A stretch of 17,549 bases of DNA from Thermodesulfovibrio sp. (GTDB taxonomy: Bacteria; Nitrospirota; Thermodesulfovibrionia; Thermodesulfovibrionales; JdFR-85): positions 1 to 17,549 of the forward strand of contig JALUSH010000016.1 in the NCBI GenBank assembly GCA_027016675.1, written 5' to 3'. This document shows positions 6,711 to 14,135 of the stretch, piece by piece. The notes beneath the pieces were generated by a model. It did not search any database. It was not told the origin of the DNA and saw only the letters and a list, made by a program, of their open reading frames with translations. A program made the translations under genes and the position numbers. The stretch's first letter is position 1; every line of letters begins with the position of its first letter.

Positions 6711-7555
6711 TGAGATATATTATGTTCTTATTATTTTTCCTTTCTTTAATTGAGCCCTTGCATGCAGACTACAGAGATTTATTCCAGAGGCAGTTTATTG
6801 ATAAACCATGGGGTGGTGCACCAATAGTAAGAGAGGGTGTGTGTATAGACTGTCATACCTCCAAGATCATGAAGGCTGATTACCTGAAGATCCCGCAGGA
6901 ATGGAAGATGAGTATTCACTACAAAAATAAGGTTTCGTGTCATGATTGCCATGGTGGTGATCCAGATGATGCAGCAGTGTCCTGTGGTACGCCCCATAGT
7001 GGATTTGTAGGTACACCAAAATATAAGGATGTTCCTGAACTCTGTGGTAAATGTCATGTTGGAATTCTCAAGAACTATCTTACAAGTGGTCATGGTAAAG
7101 CACTGAAATCCAGAGGCGAAGGCCCGAACTGTGTTACGTGTCATGGGGCACATAACACACAGAAGGCGAGCATTGAAATAATTAATGATGTGAGATGTAC
7201 AAAGTGTCATACCTATGAAAGAGCCAGGACAATGAAACAGGCACTATTTGTAGTAGAGAAGAAAATAACCGAGTTAGAGAACCAGTTGACAGATATGAAG
7301 AAGTCTGGGGCAATTACTGAAGATATAGAGAAGGCCCTGTTCAGGACAACTGCAGAGTTCAGAACAATCTTTCATACTGTTGATGTTAATCTTGTAAAAG
7401 CAAAAACTGGCGAATATTCGAGTAAACTATCTCTGATCGAGAATGATTTAAAGAAAATAATAGAGGAATATCAGTTCAGAAGGAATTTTTCAGCCTTTCT
7501 TCTTGTCCTCTTTACAATTATGGGAATACTTGTATATATAAACCAGAAGAAATGA
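6710..7555 (+). CDS. pentahaem c-type cytochrome with C-terminal membrane anchor
   Basis: A secreted 281-residue cytochrome with a cleavable signal (MRYIM...PLHA, likely cut near residue 19). Five CXXCH motifs lie at residues 45-49, 77-81, 112-116, 141-145 and 163-167. A polar, probably helical segment (about 172-257) follows, then a C-terminal membrane helix (260-277) with a short KK tail. A near-motif CGTPH (92-96) lacks the second cysteine. ATG 6710 is chosen over 6677 because GGGGGAGG (6697-6704) precedes it and it yields a proper signal peptide. Its position directly after cytochrome b, and its C-terminal anchor, mimic cytochrome c1 or f, so it may be the electron acceptor from the Rieske protein (inference). 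Confidence 0.9.
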   Translation: MRYIMFLLFFLSLIEPLHADYRDLFQRQFIDKPWGGAPIVREGVCIDCHTSKIMKADYLKIPQEWKMSIHYKNKVSCHDCHGGDPDDAAVSCGTPHSGFVGTPKYKDVPELCGKCHVGILKNYLTSGHGKALKSRGEGPNCVTCHGAHNTQKASIEIINDVRCTKCHTYERARTMKQALFVVEKKITELENQLTDMKKSGAITEDIEKALFRTTAEFRTIFHTVDVNLVKAKTGEYSSKLSLIENDLKKIIEEYQFRRNFSAFLLVLFTIMGILVYINQKK

Positions 7556-7573
7556 ACTATGAGGTACAATTAA

Positions 7574-8179
7574 ATGGATAAGAAAAGATATGTCTATGCA
7601 ATACTCTTTGCTTTTTTATTTATCATAGCTATTTCTGGAAACACCTCTGGTGAGGAAAAAGAACAGACGAGGGCCTCACTTAAGAAACCAGGTCACAATC
7701 TACCGGAGTTTGTTGTTCCCCCTCCGCCTCTTTCAGAGGGTATATTCCCCTGTTCTCAGTGTCATGCAGACATGGAGCCAAATCCAACCAGAAGAGAACT
7801 CACTTTTCACACAGAGATTTCAAAGGGTTTTAATCATGCAAAAGAGCAGAGATGGTGTCTGGATTGTCATAATCCTGATGATCGTGACAAACTCCGCCTT
7901 GCAAGTGGAAAGTTGATTTCCTTTGAAGAGTCAGAGTATCTTTGCGGACAGTGCCACGGTACGATATTCCGTGACTGGAAATATGGTATCCATGGAAAAA
8001 GAACAGGCTACTGGAATGGTAAAAAGGTTTACAGGCTCTGTGTGCACTGCCACTATCCTCACTGGCCAAAGTTTCAACCTATTAAACCACTTCCTCCACC
8101 TGAAAAGCCTTCAAATATAAAATACAGAAAGCTTTCTGATGATGAGATTCCACGAAATCCCATAGGAGATATTCAATGA
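7574..8179 (+). CDS. secreted tetrahaem c-type cytochrome
   Basis: A 201-residue protein with an N-terminal signal or anchor helix (about residues 6-22) and four CXXCH motifs at 60-64, 95-99, 124-128 and 156-160. It has a proline-rich segment before the first haem (VVPPPPL) and another after the last (PIKPLPPPEKP), which may wrap partner proteins. GAGG at 7561-7564 supports the ATG. It starts 18 bases after the pentahaem gene and ends 12 bases before the iron-sulfur gene. Together with the pentahaem protein this gives nine c-haems beside the Rieske/b core. I infer that it bridges the Rieske/b side and the iron-sulfur/NrfD side, or hands electrons to soluble carriers; the exact family name is not recognised. 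Confidence 0.87.
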   Translation: MDKKRYVYAILFAFLFIIAISGNTSGEEKEQTRASLKKPGHNLPEFVVPPPPLSEGIFPCSQCHADMEPNPTRRELTFHTEISKGFNHAKEQRWCLDCHNPDDRDKLRLASGKLISFEESEYLCGQCHGTIFRDWKYGIHGKRTGYWNGKKVYRLCVHCHYPHWPKFQPIKPLPPPEKPSNIKYRKLSDDEIPRNPIGDIQ

Positions 8180-8191
8180 AAGGTCAAATGT

Positions 8192-9124
8192 ATGAAGAAT
8201 AACGAGAAAAAGAGAATCTTGACTAAACCGATAAGCAGAAGGGAGCTTTTAAAGGGTTCTGCCTTTGGCCTTGCATCCCTTGCCATTCCCATTGGTAAGG
8301 TAGACGCATCATTCTGGGAGGCATTTTTCCAGAAGCACTTCAGAGAGATGAACCGTGACGAGGTAAAGGCTGTTATTGCGCGTCTTGAAAAGGAATATTA
8401 CAAAAAATATAACAAAAACTTTAATATTAAAACTACCGAGGCGATCCCGGGAACACTCTTTGGTTATGGTCTGGACCTTTCACGCTGTATAGGTTGCAGA
8501 AGATGTGTCTATGCTTGTGTGAGAGAAAATAACCAGTCCCGTGACCCTCAGATACACTGGATTACTGTTCTTAGATTCAAGAAGGGAGAAAAATGGGTTA
8601 ATGACCTCGAGAGAGCTGAAAAATACTATTATCCTGAAGAGGTGCCAGAGGAAGGTTATTTTTATATGCCTGTTCAGTGTCAGCAGTGTGAAAATCCACC
8701 ATGTGTTAAAGTCTGTCCCACCCAGGCTACATGGAAAGAGCCGGATGGCATAGTAGTGGTGGATTATAACTGGTGTATAGGTTGTCGTTATTGTATGGCT
8801 GCCTGTCCATATGGTGCGAGGCGATTCAACTGGGCAGAGCCAAGAATTGCCAGAGAAGAACTGAATACAAATGTTCATTATCTTGGAAACAGACCCCGAT
8901 ATAAAGGTGTTGTGGAAAAGTGTACATTCTGTATCCAGCGGACAAGAGGGAATCCAGGGAGATATCCTGCCTGTGTGGAGATATGTCCTGTTGGTGCAAG
9001 AAAGTTTGGTAATCTTCTGGACCCAAAAAGTGAAATCAGATACATAATAGAGAACAAGCGTGTATTCAGATTGAAAGAAGATCTGAATACACAGCCAAAA
9101 TTCTTTTACTTCTTTGCAACTTAA
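8192..9124 (+). CDS. Tat-exported four-[4Fe-4S] ferredoxin-like subunit (second copy, DsrO/HybA/ActB C-domain-like)
   Basis: A 310-residue periplasmic iron-sulfur subunit with a twin-arginine signal (SRRELLKGS, residues 15-23). Cluster cysteines are C99/102/105/109, C163/166/171/175, C195/198/201/205 and C244/247/261/265. Compared with the first copy (256 residues) it has an added charged, helical stretch of about 55 residues between the signal and the first cluster. The region LFGYGLDLSRCIGCRRCVYA is typical of ferredoxin subunits paired with NrfD in respiratory complexes. AAAGGT (8179-8184) supports ATG 8192. Short stretches are identical at DNA level to the first copy (20 bases at 8687-8706 and at 8918-8937), at the most conserved cysteine motifs. 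It should dock to the NrfD encoded next. Confidence 0.93.
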   Translation: MKNNEKKRILTKPISRRELLKGSAFGLASLAIPIGKVDASFWEAFFQKHFREMNRDEVKAVIARLEKEYYKKYNKNFNIKTTEAIPGTLFGYGLDLSRCIGCRRCVYACVRENNQSRDPQIHWITVLRFKKGEKWVNDLERAEKYYYPEEVPEEGYFYMPVQCQQCENPPCVKVCPTQATWKEPDGIVVVDYNWCIGCRYCMAACPYGARRFNWAEPRIAREELNTNVHYLGNRPRYKGVVEKCTFCIQRTRGNPGRYPACVEICPVGARKFGNLLDPKSEIRYIIENKRVFRLKEDLNTQPKFFYFFAT

Positions 9125-9144
9125 ATTTACAGGAGAGATTACTA

Positions 9145-10395
9145 ATGTCAATATTTAATCCTTTTATTAACTTTTTCAGGGTATTAAGGCAGGTTGTAAA
9201 AGGCAATAAATGGTATTATGCCTGGGTAGGGTTTCTTTCATTCTTTATCCTGTTGGGTCTGGTAGCCTATTTTAGACAACTCAATCATGGTCTGATAGAA
9301 ACTGCAATGAGGGATCAGGTTTCCTGGGGACTTTACATTGCCAACTTTACCTTTCTTGTTGGTGTGGCAGCAGCAGCAGTATACCTTGTGGTGCCCGCCT
9401 ATGTCTATAATTTCAAACCCATTAAAGAGGTCGTCCTTTTTGGAGAACTGCTTGCTGCAACTGCCATAATAATGTGTGTAATGTTTATTTTGGTTGATCT
9501 TGGCAGGCCGGAAAGGGTGTGGCATATTCTGCCCATTATTGGGAAAATGCATTTTCCTGCTTCACTGCTTGCATGGGATGTTATTGTCCTGAATGGATAT
9601 CTTGCAATAAATCTCTTCATCCCATTTTATGCTTTATATAAGCTTGCTCATGGTCGGGAATACAACATGCAGATAATAAAACCATTGATAATTATCTCTA
9701 TTCCATGGGCCATCAGCATTCACACAGTTACGGCCTTTTTATACAATGGGCTGCCTTCAAGACCCTTCTGGAATGCAGCTGTTCTTGCACCACGTTTTAT
9801 AGCATCAGCCCTTTGTTCAGGGCCAGCGCTTATGTTGATTATATTCCAGATCGTGAGGAAAATTTATAAACTGGATATTGACAACAAGGCCATCTTCAAG
9901 ATTGCAGAGTTGATTGCCTATGCCATGGGGTTTAATTTGTTTCTCTTTGGAGCAGAATTCTTCAAGGAGTTTTATTCAAACAGTATACATCTGGCACCCA
10001 TGAAATACCTTTATTTTGGTCTTCATGGACATTACAATCTTGTTCCCTGGATGTGGGCTTCCCTGCTGTTTAATTTAACAGCCTTTGTATTGTTTTTGTT
10101 ACCAAAGACACGAGAGCATTTCTTCAGCCTCAATCTGGCATGTGTATTGGTTATAGCAGGTGTTTACATAGAGAAGGGTATGGGACTGGTGATCCCGGGC
10201 TTTGTTCCTGGCACTCTTGGAGAGATTTATGAGTATACACCAACAATGGTTGAAAAGTATATTACCATAGGGATCTGGGCTGCTGGTGCACTTATCTATA
10301 CAATATTTTTGAAGTTCATGATACCCATTTATAAAGGTGAGTTAAGATTCAAATCAAGTCAAAGCAAGAACAGCAGTTTAGCCTCCAATCTGTGA
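9145..10395 (+). CDS. NrfD/DsrP/ActC-type polytopic quinone-interacting membrane protein (second copy)
   Basis: A 416-residue integral membrane protein with about ten hydrophobic helices. NrfD-superfamily signatures are DLGRPERVWH (118-127) in a periplasmic loop, a HGHYNLVPWMW segment, and EKGMGLVIPGFVPGTLGEIY (from 343), the last typical of DsrP/QrcD-like members. It differs clearly from the first copy, which has RWNVVIGGQ instead, so the two are not recent duplicates. AGGAGA (9131-9136) supports the ATG. As last gene of the Rieske cluster it adds a second quinone-reactive membrane unit to the bc-type core. Its final 18 bases overlap the 3' end of moaA on the other strand, and no terminator is visible. 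Confidence 0.93.
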   Translation: MSIFNPFINFFRVLRQVVKGNKWYYAWVGFLSFFILLGLVAYFRQLNHGLIETAMRDQVSWGLYIANFTFLVGVAAAAVYLVVPAYVYNFKPIKEVVLFGELLAATAIIMCVMFILVDLGRPERVWHILPIIGKMHFPASLLAWDVIVLNGYLAINLFIPFYALYKLAHGREYNMQIIKPLIIISIPWAISIHTVTAFLYNGLPSRPFWNAAVLAPRFIASALCSGPALMLIIFQIVRKIYKLDIDNKAIFKIAELIAYAMGFNLFLFGAEFFKEFYSNSIHLAPMKYLYFGLHGHYNLVPWMWASLLFNLTAFVLFLLPKTREHFFSLNLACVLVIAGVYIEKGMGLVIPGFVPGTLGEIYEYTPTMVEKYITIGIWAAGALIYTIFLKFMIPIYKGELRFKSSQSKNSSLASNL

Positions 10396-11361
10396 CATTG
10401 CCTTTGAGATATAGCTTCTCTCACCATCTTTGCCAATTCTGTGGCCTTCTGGTTTTGCCTCCACTGAAAGTATCAAGAGCCTTTTTATTTCCTCATCAGT
10501 AGCACCTGATCGCATAGCACTTTTCAGATCTATCTCTGTTTTGGAAAATAAACAGGGTCTTATCCTGCCATCAGCCGTGATCCTCAGCCTGTTACATTCT
10601 GAGCAGAAGTGATGGGTAACAGGGCTTATAAAACCCAGCACACCTTTTGACTCTGGTATCCTGAAATATCGGGCAGGGCCATTACTCCTCAGTCTGACAG
10701 GTTCAAGTGAGTTATAACATTTTACTATCCTTTCTTTGATCTCCTGAATAGGAATACAGTTTTCAGCACTCCAGGCATTGGTTTTAGCTGGCATGAATTC
10801 TATGAATCGTACATGAAAGGGTTTTTTAATGGTAATAGCAGCGAAATTCTCTATCTCGTCGTCATTTATTCCCCTCACCACTACTACATTGATCTTTAGA
10901 GGTCTGAGCCCGAGCTGATAGGCCTTTTCTATACCTTTGAGGATATTTTCAAGTTCACCACCCTGGGTTATTTCCCTGTAACGGTCAGGCTGCAGGGAAT
11001 CGAGACTCACGTTTATACGGTCAAGACCTGCTGATCTGAGTTCATCTGCGTATCGTTCAAGGAGTACACCATTTGTGGTCATACTCAGGTCTTCGATTCC
11101 AGAAATAGCTTTTAGTTTTTTTATAAGATACTGGACATTTTTTCTGGCAAGAGGCTCACCTCCTGTGAGTCTTATCTTTTTGAGTCCCAGCTCTGCTCCT
11201 ATCCTGACAATCCTGATAATCTCTTCATATGTGAGGATTTTTTTGAATTTCAAAGGTCTGTGACCATAGGGCATACAATAGATGCAACGAAGGTTGCATC
11301 TGTCCGTGATGGATATGCGCATATAGTCTATGACCCGGGAATATCTATCTTTAAGAGTCAT
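10378..11361 (-). CDS. moaA: GTP 3',8-cyclase, molybdenum cofactor biosynthesis
   Basis: This radical-SAM enzyme performs the first step of molybdopterin synthesis, converting GTP to 3',8-cyclo-7,8-dihydro-GTP for MoaC. The 327 residues fit the family. The SAM cluster motif is CNLRCIYC (C22, C26, C29), followed by the GGEP SAM-binding motif (67-70). The C-terminal cluster uses C253, C256 and C270, and the protein ends in the functionally required Gly-Gly (326-327). Its ATG overlaps the cpoB stop by four bases (ATGA) and has no strong ribosome binding site, so translation is probably coupled to cpoB. It is unusual at the end of a Tol-Pal series. No other molybdenum cofactor gene or molybdoenzyme is in the window. 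Confidence 0.96.
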   Translation of the reverse strand: MTLKDRYSRVIDYMRISITDRCNLRCIYCMPYGHRPLKFKKILTYEEIIRIVRIGAELGLKKIRLTGGEPLARKNVQYLIKKLKAISGIEDLSMTTNGVLLERYADELRSAGLDRINVSLDSLQPDRYREITQGGELENILKGIEKAYQLGLRPLKINVVVVRGINDDEIENFAAITIKKPFHVRFIEFMPAKTNAWSAENCIPIQEIKERIVKCYNSLEPVRLRSNGPARYFRIPESKGVLGFISPVTHHFCSECNRLRITADGRIRPCLFSKTEIDLKSAMRSGATDEEIKRLLILSVEAKPEGHRIGKDGERSYISKAMSQIGG

Positions 11362-12266
11362 TGAGTTTTTTTCTTTGCCTTGCTAATACTTTTTAGTTTC
11401 TTTTTTGCCAGTTCAGCCTCCTTTGAATTGGGAAATCTTTGAATAAGTCTATTAAGTATAACCTTGGCAGTATTTGTGTCATCCAGTTTAAGAAATGAAT
11501 AAGCCTGTTTTAACATTGCTCCTGGTACCTTATTGCTCTTGGGGTATTTATTTATCAACGCATCATACTCTAATATGGCATCTTCATAACTACCCTCTTT
11601 ATAATAGGATTCTGCTATCCAGAACTGCGCATTGTCAACCAGATCAGAGTCTTTGTATTTTTTAATAAAGTCCTGAAAATCAGTCCGTGCCTCTTCGAGT
11701 TTGCCACTCTCCAATTTTTTTAATGCAGCCTGGTAAATATCAAAGGGAGTGAGTTCTTTTTTCTCTTTCGTCTTCTCTGCTGGTTGAGTAGGCGTTGGAG
11801 TTTTTGTTTCCTTGGCTACAGCCTCCTGTTGTGGAGGGGCCTGTAAAAGTGCTATCTTTTCTTTTAAACTCTCCAGCTCCTCCTTCAAGGCATCTATCTC
11901 TGTTCTTAATTGAGCGCGTTCTTCACTGCTCTCTTTTAACGTTTTGTTAATCCTGTAAGTGCTTTCCTCCAGTCTGTTTTGAAGTTGCTGTAATTCATCA
12001 TTTATCTCTGATATCTGGTCATTGAGCTTTATCTGACTGTTTCTTATGGCTTCAAAGGCATCTCTGGAAGGTGACCTATCAAGAAAGGTTTTATAGTCAA
12101 TAACCTGCTGCTTTATAGCTACAATCTCTTTTTGTTGTTCATTGTAAAGCCGTGTTAACTGGTTCAGGTCATTTCTTAGTGCTGTATAATCTGAGGTGGT
12201 TGTTACACAGCCAAGGATGAAAGGCACTATACTGACAAAAAGCAGCCATCTGAATAGTCTTTTCAT
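11358..12266 (-). CDS. cpoB: Tol-Pal system coordinator CpoB/YbgF, predicted lipoprotein
   Basis: An envelope protein that in E. coli links Tol-Pal-driven outer-membrane constriction with peptidoglycan synthesis. The 302 residues contain a signal ending in ILGC (lipobox, C20), a long coiled coil (about 25-145), a Pro/Thr/Lys/Glu-rich linker (145-172) and a C-terminal TPR domain (about 173-295) starting PFDIYQAAL, with repeats such as AQFWIAESYYKEGSYEDAI. E. coli CpoB is soluble in the periplasm, so the lipobox is a variation. A GGAGGGAGAT ribosome binding site lies in the end of pal, three bases of which separate the two genes. Position between pal and moaA confirms the family. Confidence 0.92.
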   Translation of the reverse strand: MKRLFRWLLFVSIVPFILGCVTTTSDYTALRNDLNQLTRLYNEQQKEIVAIKQQVIDYKTFLDRSPSRDAFEAIRNSQIKLNDQISEINDELQQLQNRLEESTYRINKTLKESSEERAQLRTEIDALKEELESLKEKIALLQAPPQQEAVAKETKTPTPTQPAEKTKEKKELTPFDIYQAALKKLESGKLEEARTDFQDFIKKYKDSDLVDNAQFWIAESYYKEGSYEDAILEYDALINKYPKSNKVPGAMLKQAYSFLKLDDTNTAKVILNRLIQRFPNSKEAELAKKKLKSISKAKKKTQ

Positions 12267-12269
12267 GGA

Positions 12270-12854
12270 CTATCTCCCTCCCTCTATTACAACAAAATGT
12301 GCCCGTCTGTTCTGCTGCCAGCATGACTCAGTATGCTCAGTACAGAGTGGTCTCTCTTCTCCATAGCTGACCGTCTGGAGCCTGTTTTCAGGCACTCCAA
12401 GTGATACAAGGTAGTCTTTAGTGGCTGTTGCTCTCTTATCACCAAGACCAAGGTTATACTCATTCGTTCCTCTTTCATCACAATGCCCTTCAATCACTAA
12501 CTTGACGTCTTTTCTACTGAGTAGCCAGTCTGCTATCTTCCTGAGTATCGGTTTGTCCTGATCCCTGATATTATATTTATCAAAGTCAAAATGTATATCC
12601 TTGAGGATCTCTTCTCTTTCCTTTGCGCTCAACTCTGCAGCGGTAGGTTCTTGAATCTCTGCAGTTTCAATCTTTGCAACCTCTTCTCCACCTATTTCTG
12701 TAGTGCCTTTTTCAATAGGCTGTTTTTTCTCCATCCCCTCGGTAGTTGCTTTTTTTTCGGATGGCATAGTTGCTGGCTGAGGAGTTGTTACTGTCCTGGG
12801 AGTACAGGATAGTACAATAAGTCCTGAAACGATTAGAAACAGAAGCCTTTTCAT
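12270..12854 (-). CDS. pal: peptidoglycan-associated lipoprotein Pal
   Basis: An outer-membrane lipoprotein that binds meso-diaminopimelate in peptidoglycan and works with TolB and TolA to keep the envelope tight during division. The 194 residues show a lipobox IVLSC (C17 lipidated), a low-complexity Lys/Glu/Thr tether (18-80), and an OmpA-type domain (about 86-190). That domain contains IHFDFDKYNI, EGHCDERGTNEYNLGLGDKR and the QNRRAHFVV ending expected of Pal. An extra pair of cysteines (in RPLCTEHTESCW) could form a disulfide, as seen in some Pal proteins. AAGGAGGT precedes the ATG. It lies 18 bases after tolB. Confidence 0.97.
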   Translation of the reverse strand: MKRLLFLIVSGLIVLSCTPRTVTTPQPATMPSEKKATTEGMEKKQPIEKGTTEIGGEEVAKIETAEIQEPTAAELSAKEREEILKDIHFDFDKYNIRDQDKPILRKIADWLLSRKDVKLVIEGHCDERGTNEYNLGLGDKRATATKDYLVSLGVPENRLQTVSYGEERPLCTEHTESCWQQNRRAHFVVIEGGR

Positions 12855-12872
12855 AAAAAACCTCCTTGTATA

Positions 12873-14135
12873 TTATTTGGGAGACCATTTAGGGCCAAAG
12901 GCCCGCATCTTTTTTGGAGAAACAGGCTGTTGCGCCTCGCCATTTGCTCTCATTATATAAATCCTTTTATAACCCTCTCTGTCAGAAGTAAAGGTTATAA
13001 ACCTTCCATCAGGGGAAAAGGAAGGCTCTTCATTGTTGCCCTGATCTGTTAGCTGTATATAGTCGCCACTTTCCAGATCTACTACAAATATTTGGTGTTT
13101 GCCACCAACCATTCCTGAATATGCGATACTATCACCAGCAGGGGACCATGATGGCGATGTACAGTAGCCACTACTAAAGGATATCCTTCTGAGCCCCCTG
13201 CCGTCAAGTCCCATAATATAAATCTGAGGGGTGCCACTGTGATCAGAAACAAAGGCGATCCTTTTTCCATCAGGTGATATAACAGGGGATATCTCAATGC
13301 CTCTCTTCCAGGTAATACGTTCTATTCGTTTTGAGTTGAGGTGATAGATATATAGATCAGGACTGCCCTTTCGTGAGGAGGAAAAGAGGAAACTATTTCC
13401 ATCTGGAAGGAAGTCACCTGCAATGTTTGTTGCGGTGCTTCTGTATATGAGCGTTTCCTTCTTTTTCCTGAAATCAGCAAGATAAATACCCCACTGCAGG
13501 CCTCTTACAGAGGAATAAAGAAGCCTGCTTGCATCCTTTGACCAGTGTAAAGACATAATAAGAGGAGCATTGATCCCTGTTGACATAAGCCTTTTACCGT
13601 CCCAGTCCATAATATATATGGTACGTTGTGACTTCTCTTCACCTATGAATGCTATCTTTGTTTTAAACATACTTTCTTTGCCTGTAATCTTGAGGTATAT
13701 GTCATTTGATATAGTATGGGAAAGAGGAATTAGGAATTTTTCCTTAGCCCTGTATTTTTTTTGCAGGATCTTTCTTGCCTCTATAACATCAAAAAGATAC
13801 ACAACTACTACTATTTCGTCACCTTCTTTTGTAACAGAGCCTTTAACCACCAGTTCAACCCCAAGGGCAGTCCAGTTTGAAGGATCAAAGACCGGCAGAG
13901 GAGTCTCGATATAGGCCTCTTTATCAACAGGTAGAAATACTCCTGAAAACTTGAGGTCCCTGGCAATTATGTTTCTAATTTCCTTGCCTGCAGGTGAACC
14001 AAGCAGGTCATACACTGCAATGGGAATTGCCCTTAAACCAGGAGATGTGATGTCAAGGTACACCCTTGCCGAAGATGTAGTAGAGAGACAAAAGAGTACA
14101 AGTAAAGTAGTTATAGTTATTATAAATCTCTTCAT
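12873..14135 (-). CDS. tolB: Tol-Pal system periplasmic beta-propeller protein TolB
   Basis: A periplasmic protein that shuttles between Pal and TolA. The 420 residues begin with a Sec signal (cleavage expected near SSA at 21-23). The TolB N-terminal domain follows (RVYLDITSPGLRAIPIAV, then DLKFSGVFLPVDKEAYIE), and a C-terminal six-bladed propeller contains repeats of the form SPDGKRIAFVSDHSGTPQIY, SPAGDSIAYSG and SPDGRFITFTSDREGYKRIY. Length is close to the E. coli protein (430). Its ATG overlaps the tolA stop by four bases and the upstream Shine-Dalgarno is weak, which suggests coupled translation. Confidence 0.97.
   Translation of the reverse strand: MKRFIITITTLLVLFCLSTTSSARVYLDITSPGLRAIPIAVYDLLGSPAGKEIRNIIARDLKFSGVFLPVDKEAYIETPLPVFDPSNWTALGVELVVKGSVTKEGDEIVVVVYLFDVIEARKILQKKYRAKEKFLIPLSHTISNDIYLKITGKESMFKTKIAFIGEEKSQRTIYIMDWDGKRLMSTGINAPLIMSLHWSKDASRLLYSSVRGLQWGIYLADFRKKKETLIYRSTATNIAGDFLPDGNSFLFSSSRKGSPDLYIYHLNSKRIERITWKRGIEISPVISPDGKRIAFVSDHSGTPQIYIMGLDGRGLRRISFSSGYCTSPSWSPAGDSIAYSGMVGGKHQIFVVDLESGDYIQLTDQGNNEEPSFSPDGRFITFTSDREGYKRIYIMRANGEAQQPVSPKKMRAFGPKWSPK

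Noticed and set aside
6956..7000. A sixth haem site at CGTPH in the pentahaem cytochrome
   Set aside because: The second cysteine needed for covalent attachment is Pro; single-cysteine attachment exists only in special cases, so I count five haems.
6779..7210. A 143-codon minus-strand open frame opposite the pentahaem cytochrome
   Set aside because: Met/Thr/Ile-rich composition comes from reading CXXCH codons backwards; no independent evidence of a gene.
8480..9151. A 223-codon open frame on the minus strand opposite the second iron-sulfur gene
   Set aside because: It is antisense to a strongly conserved, motif-rich gene; its Cys/Thr/His-rich composition mirrors the complementary codons, and it has no recognisable domain.
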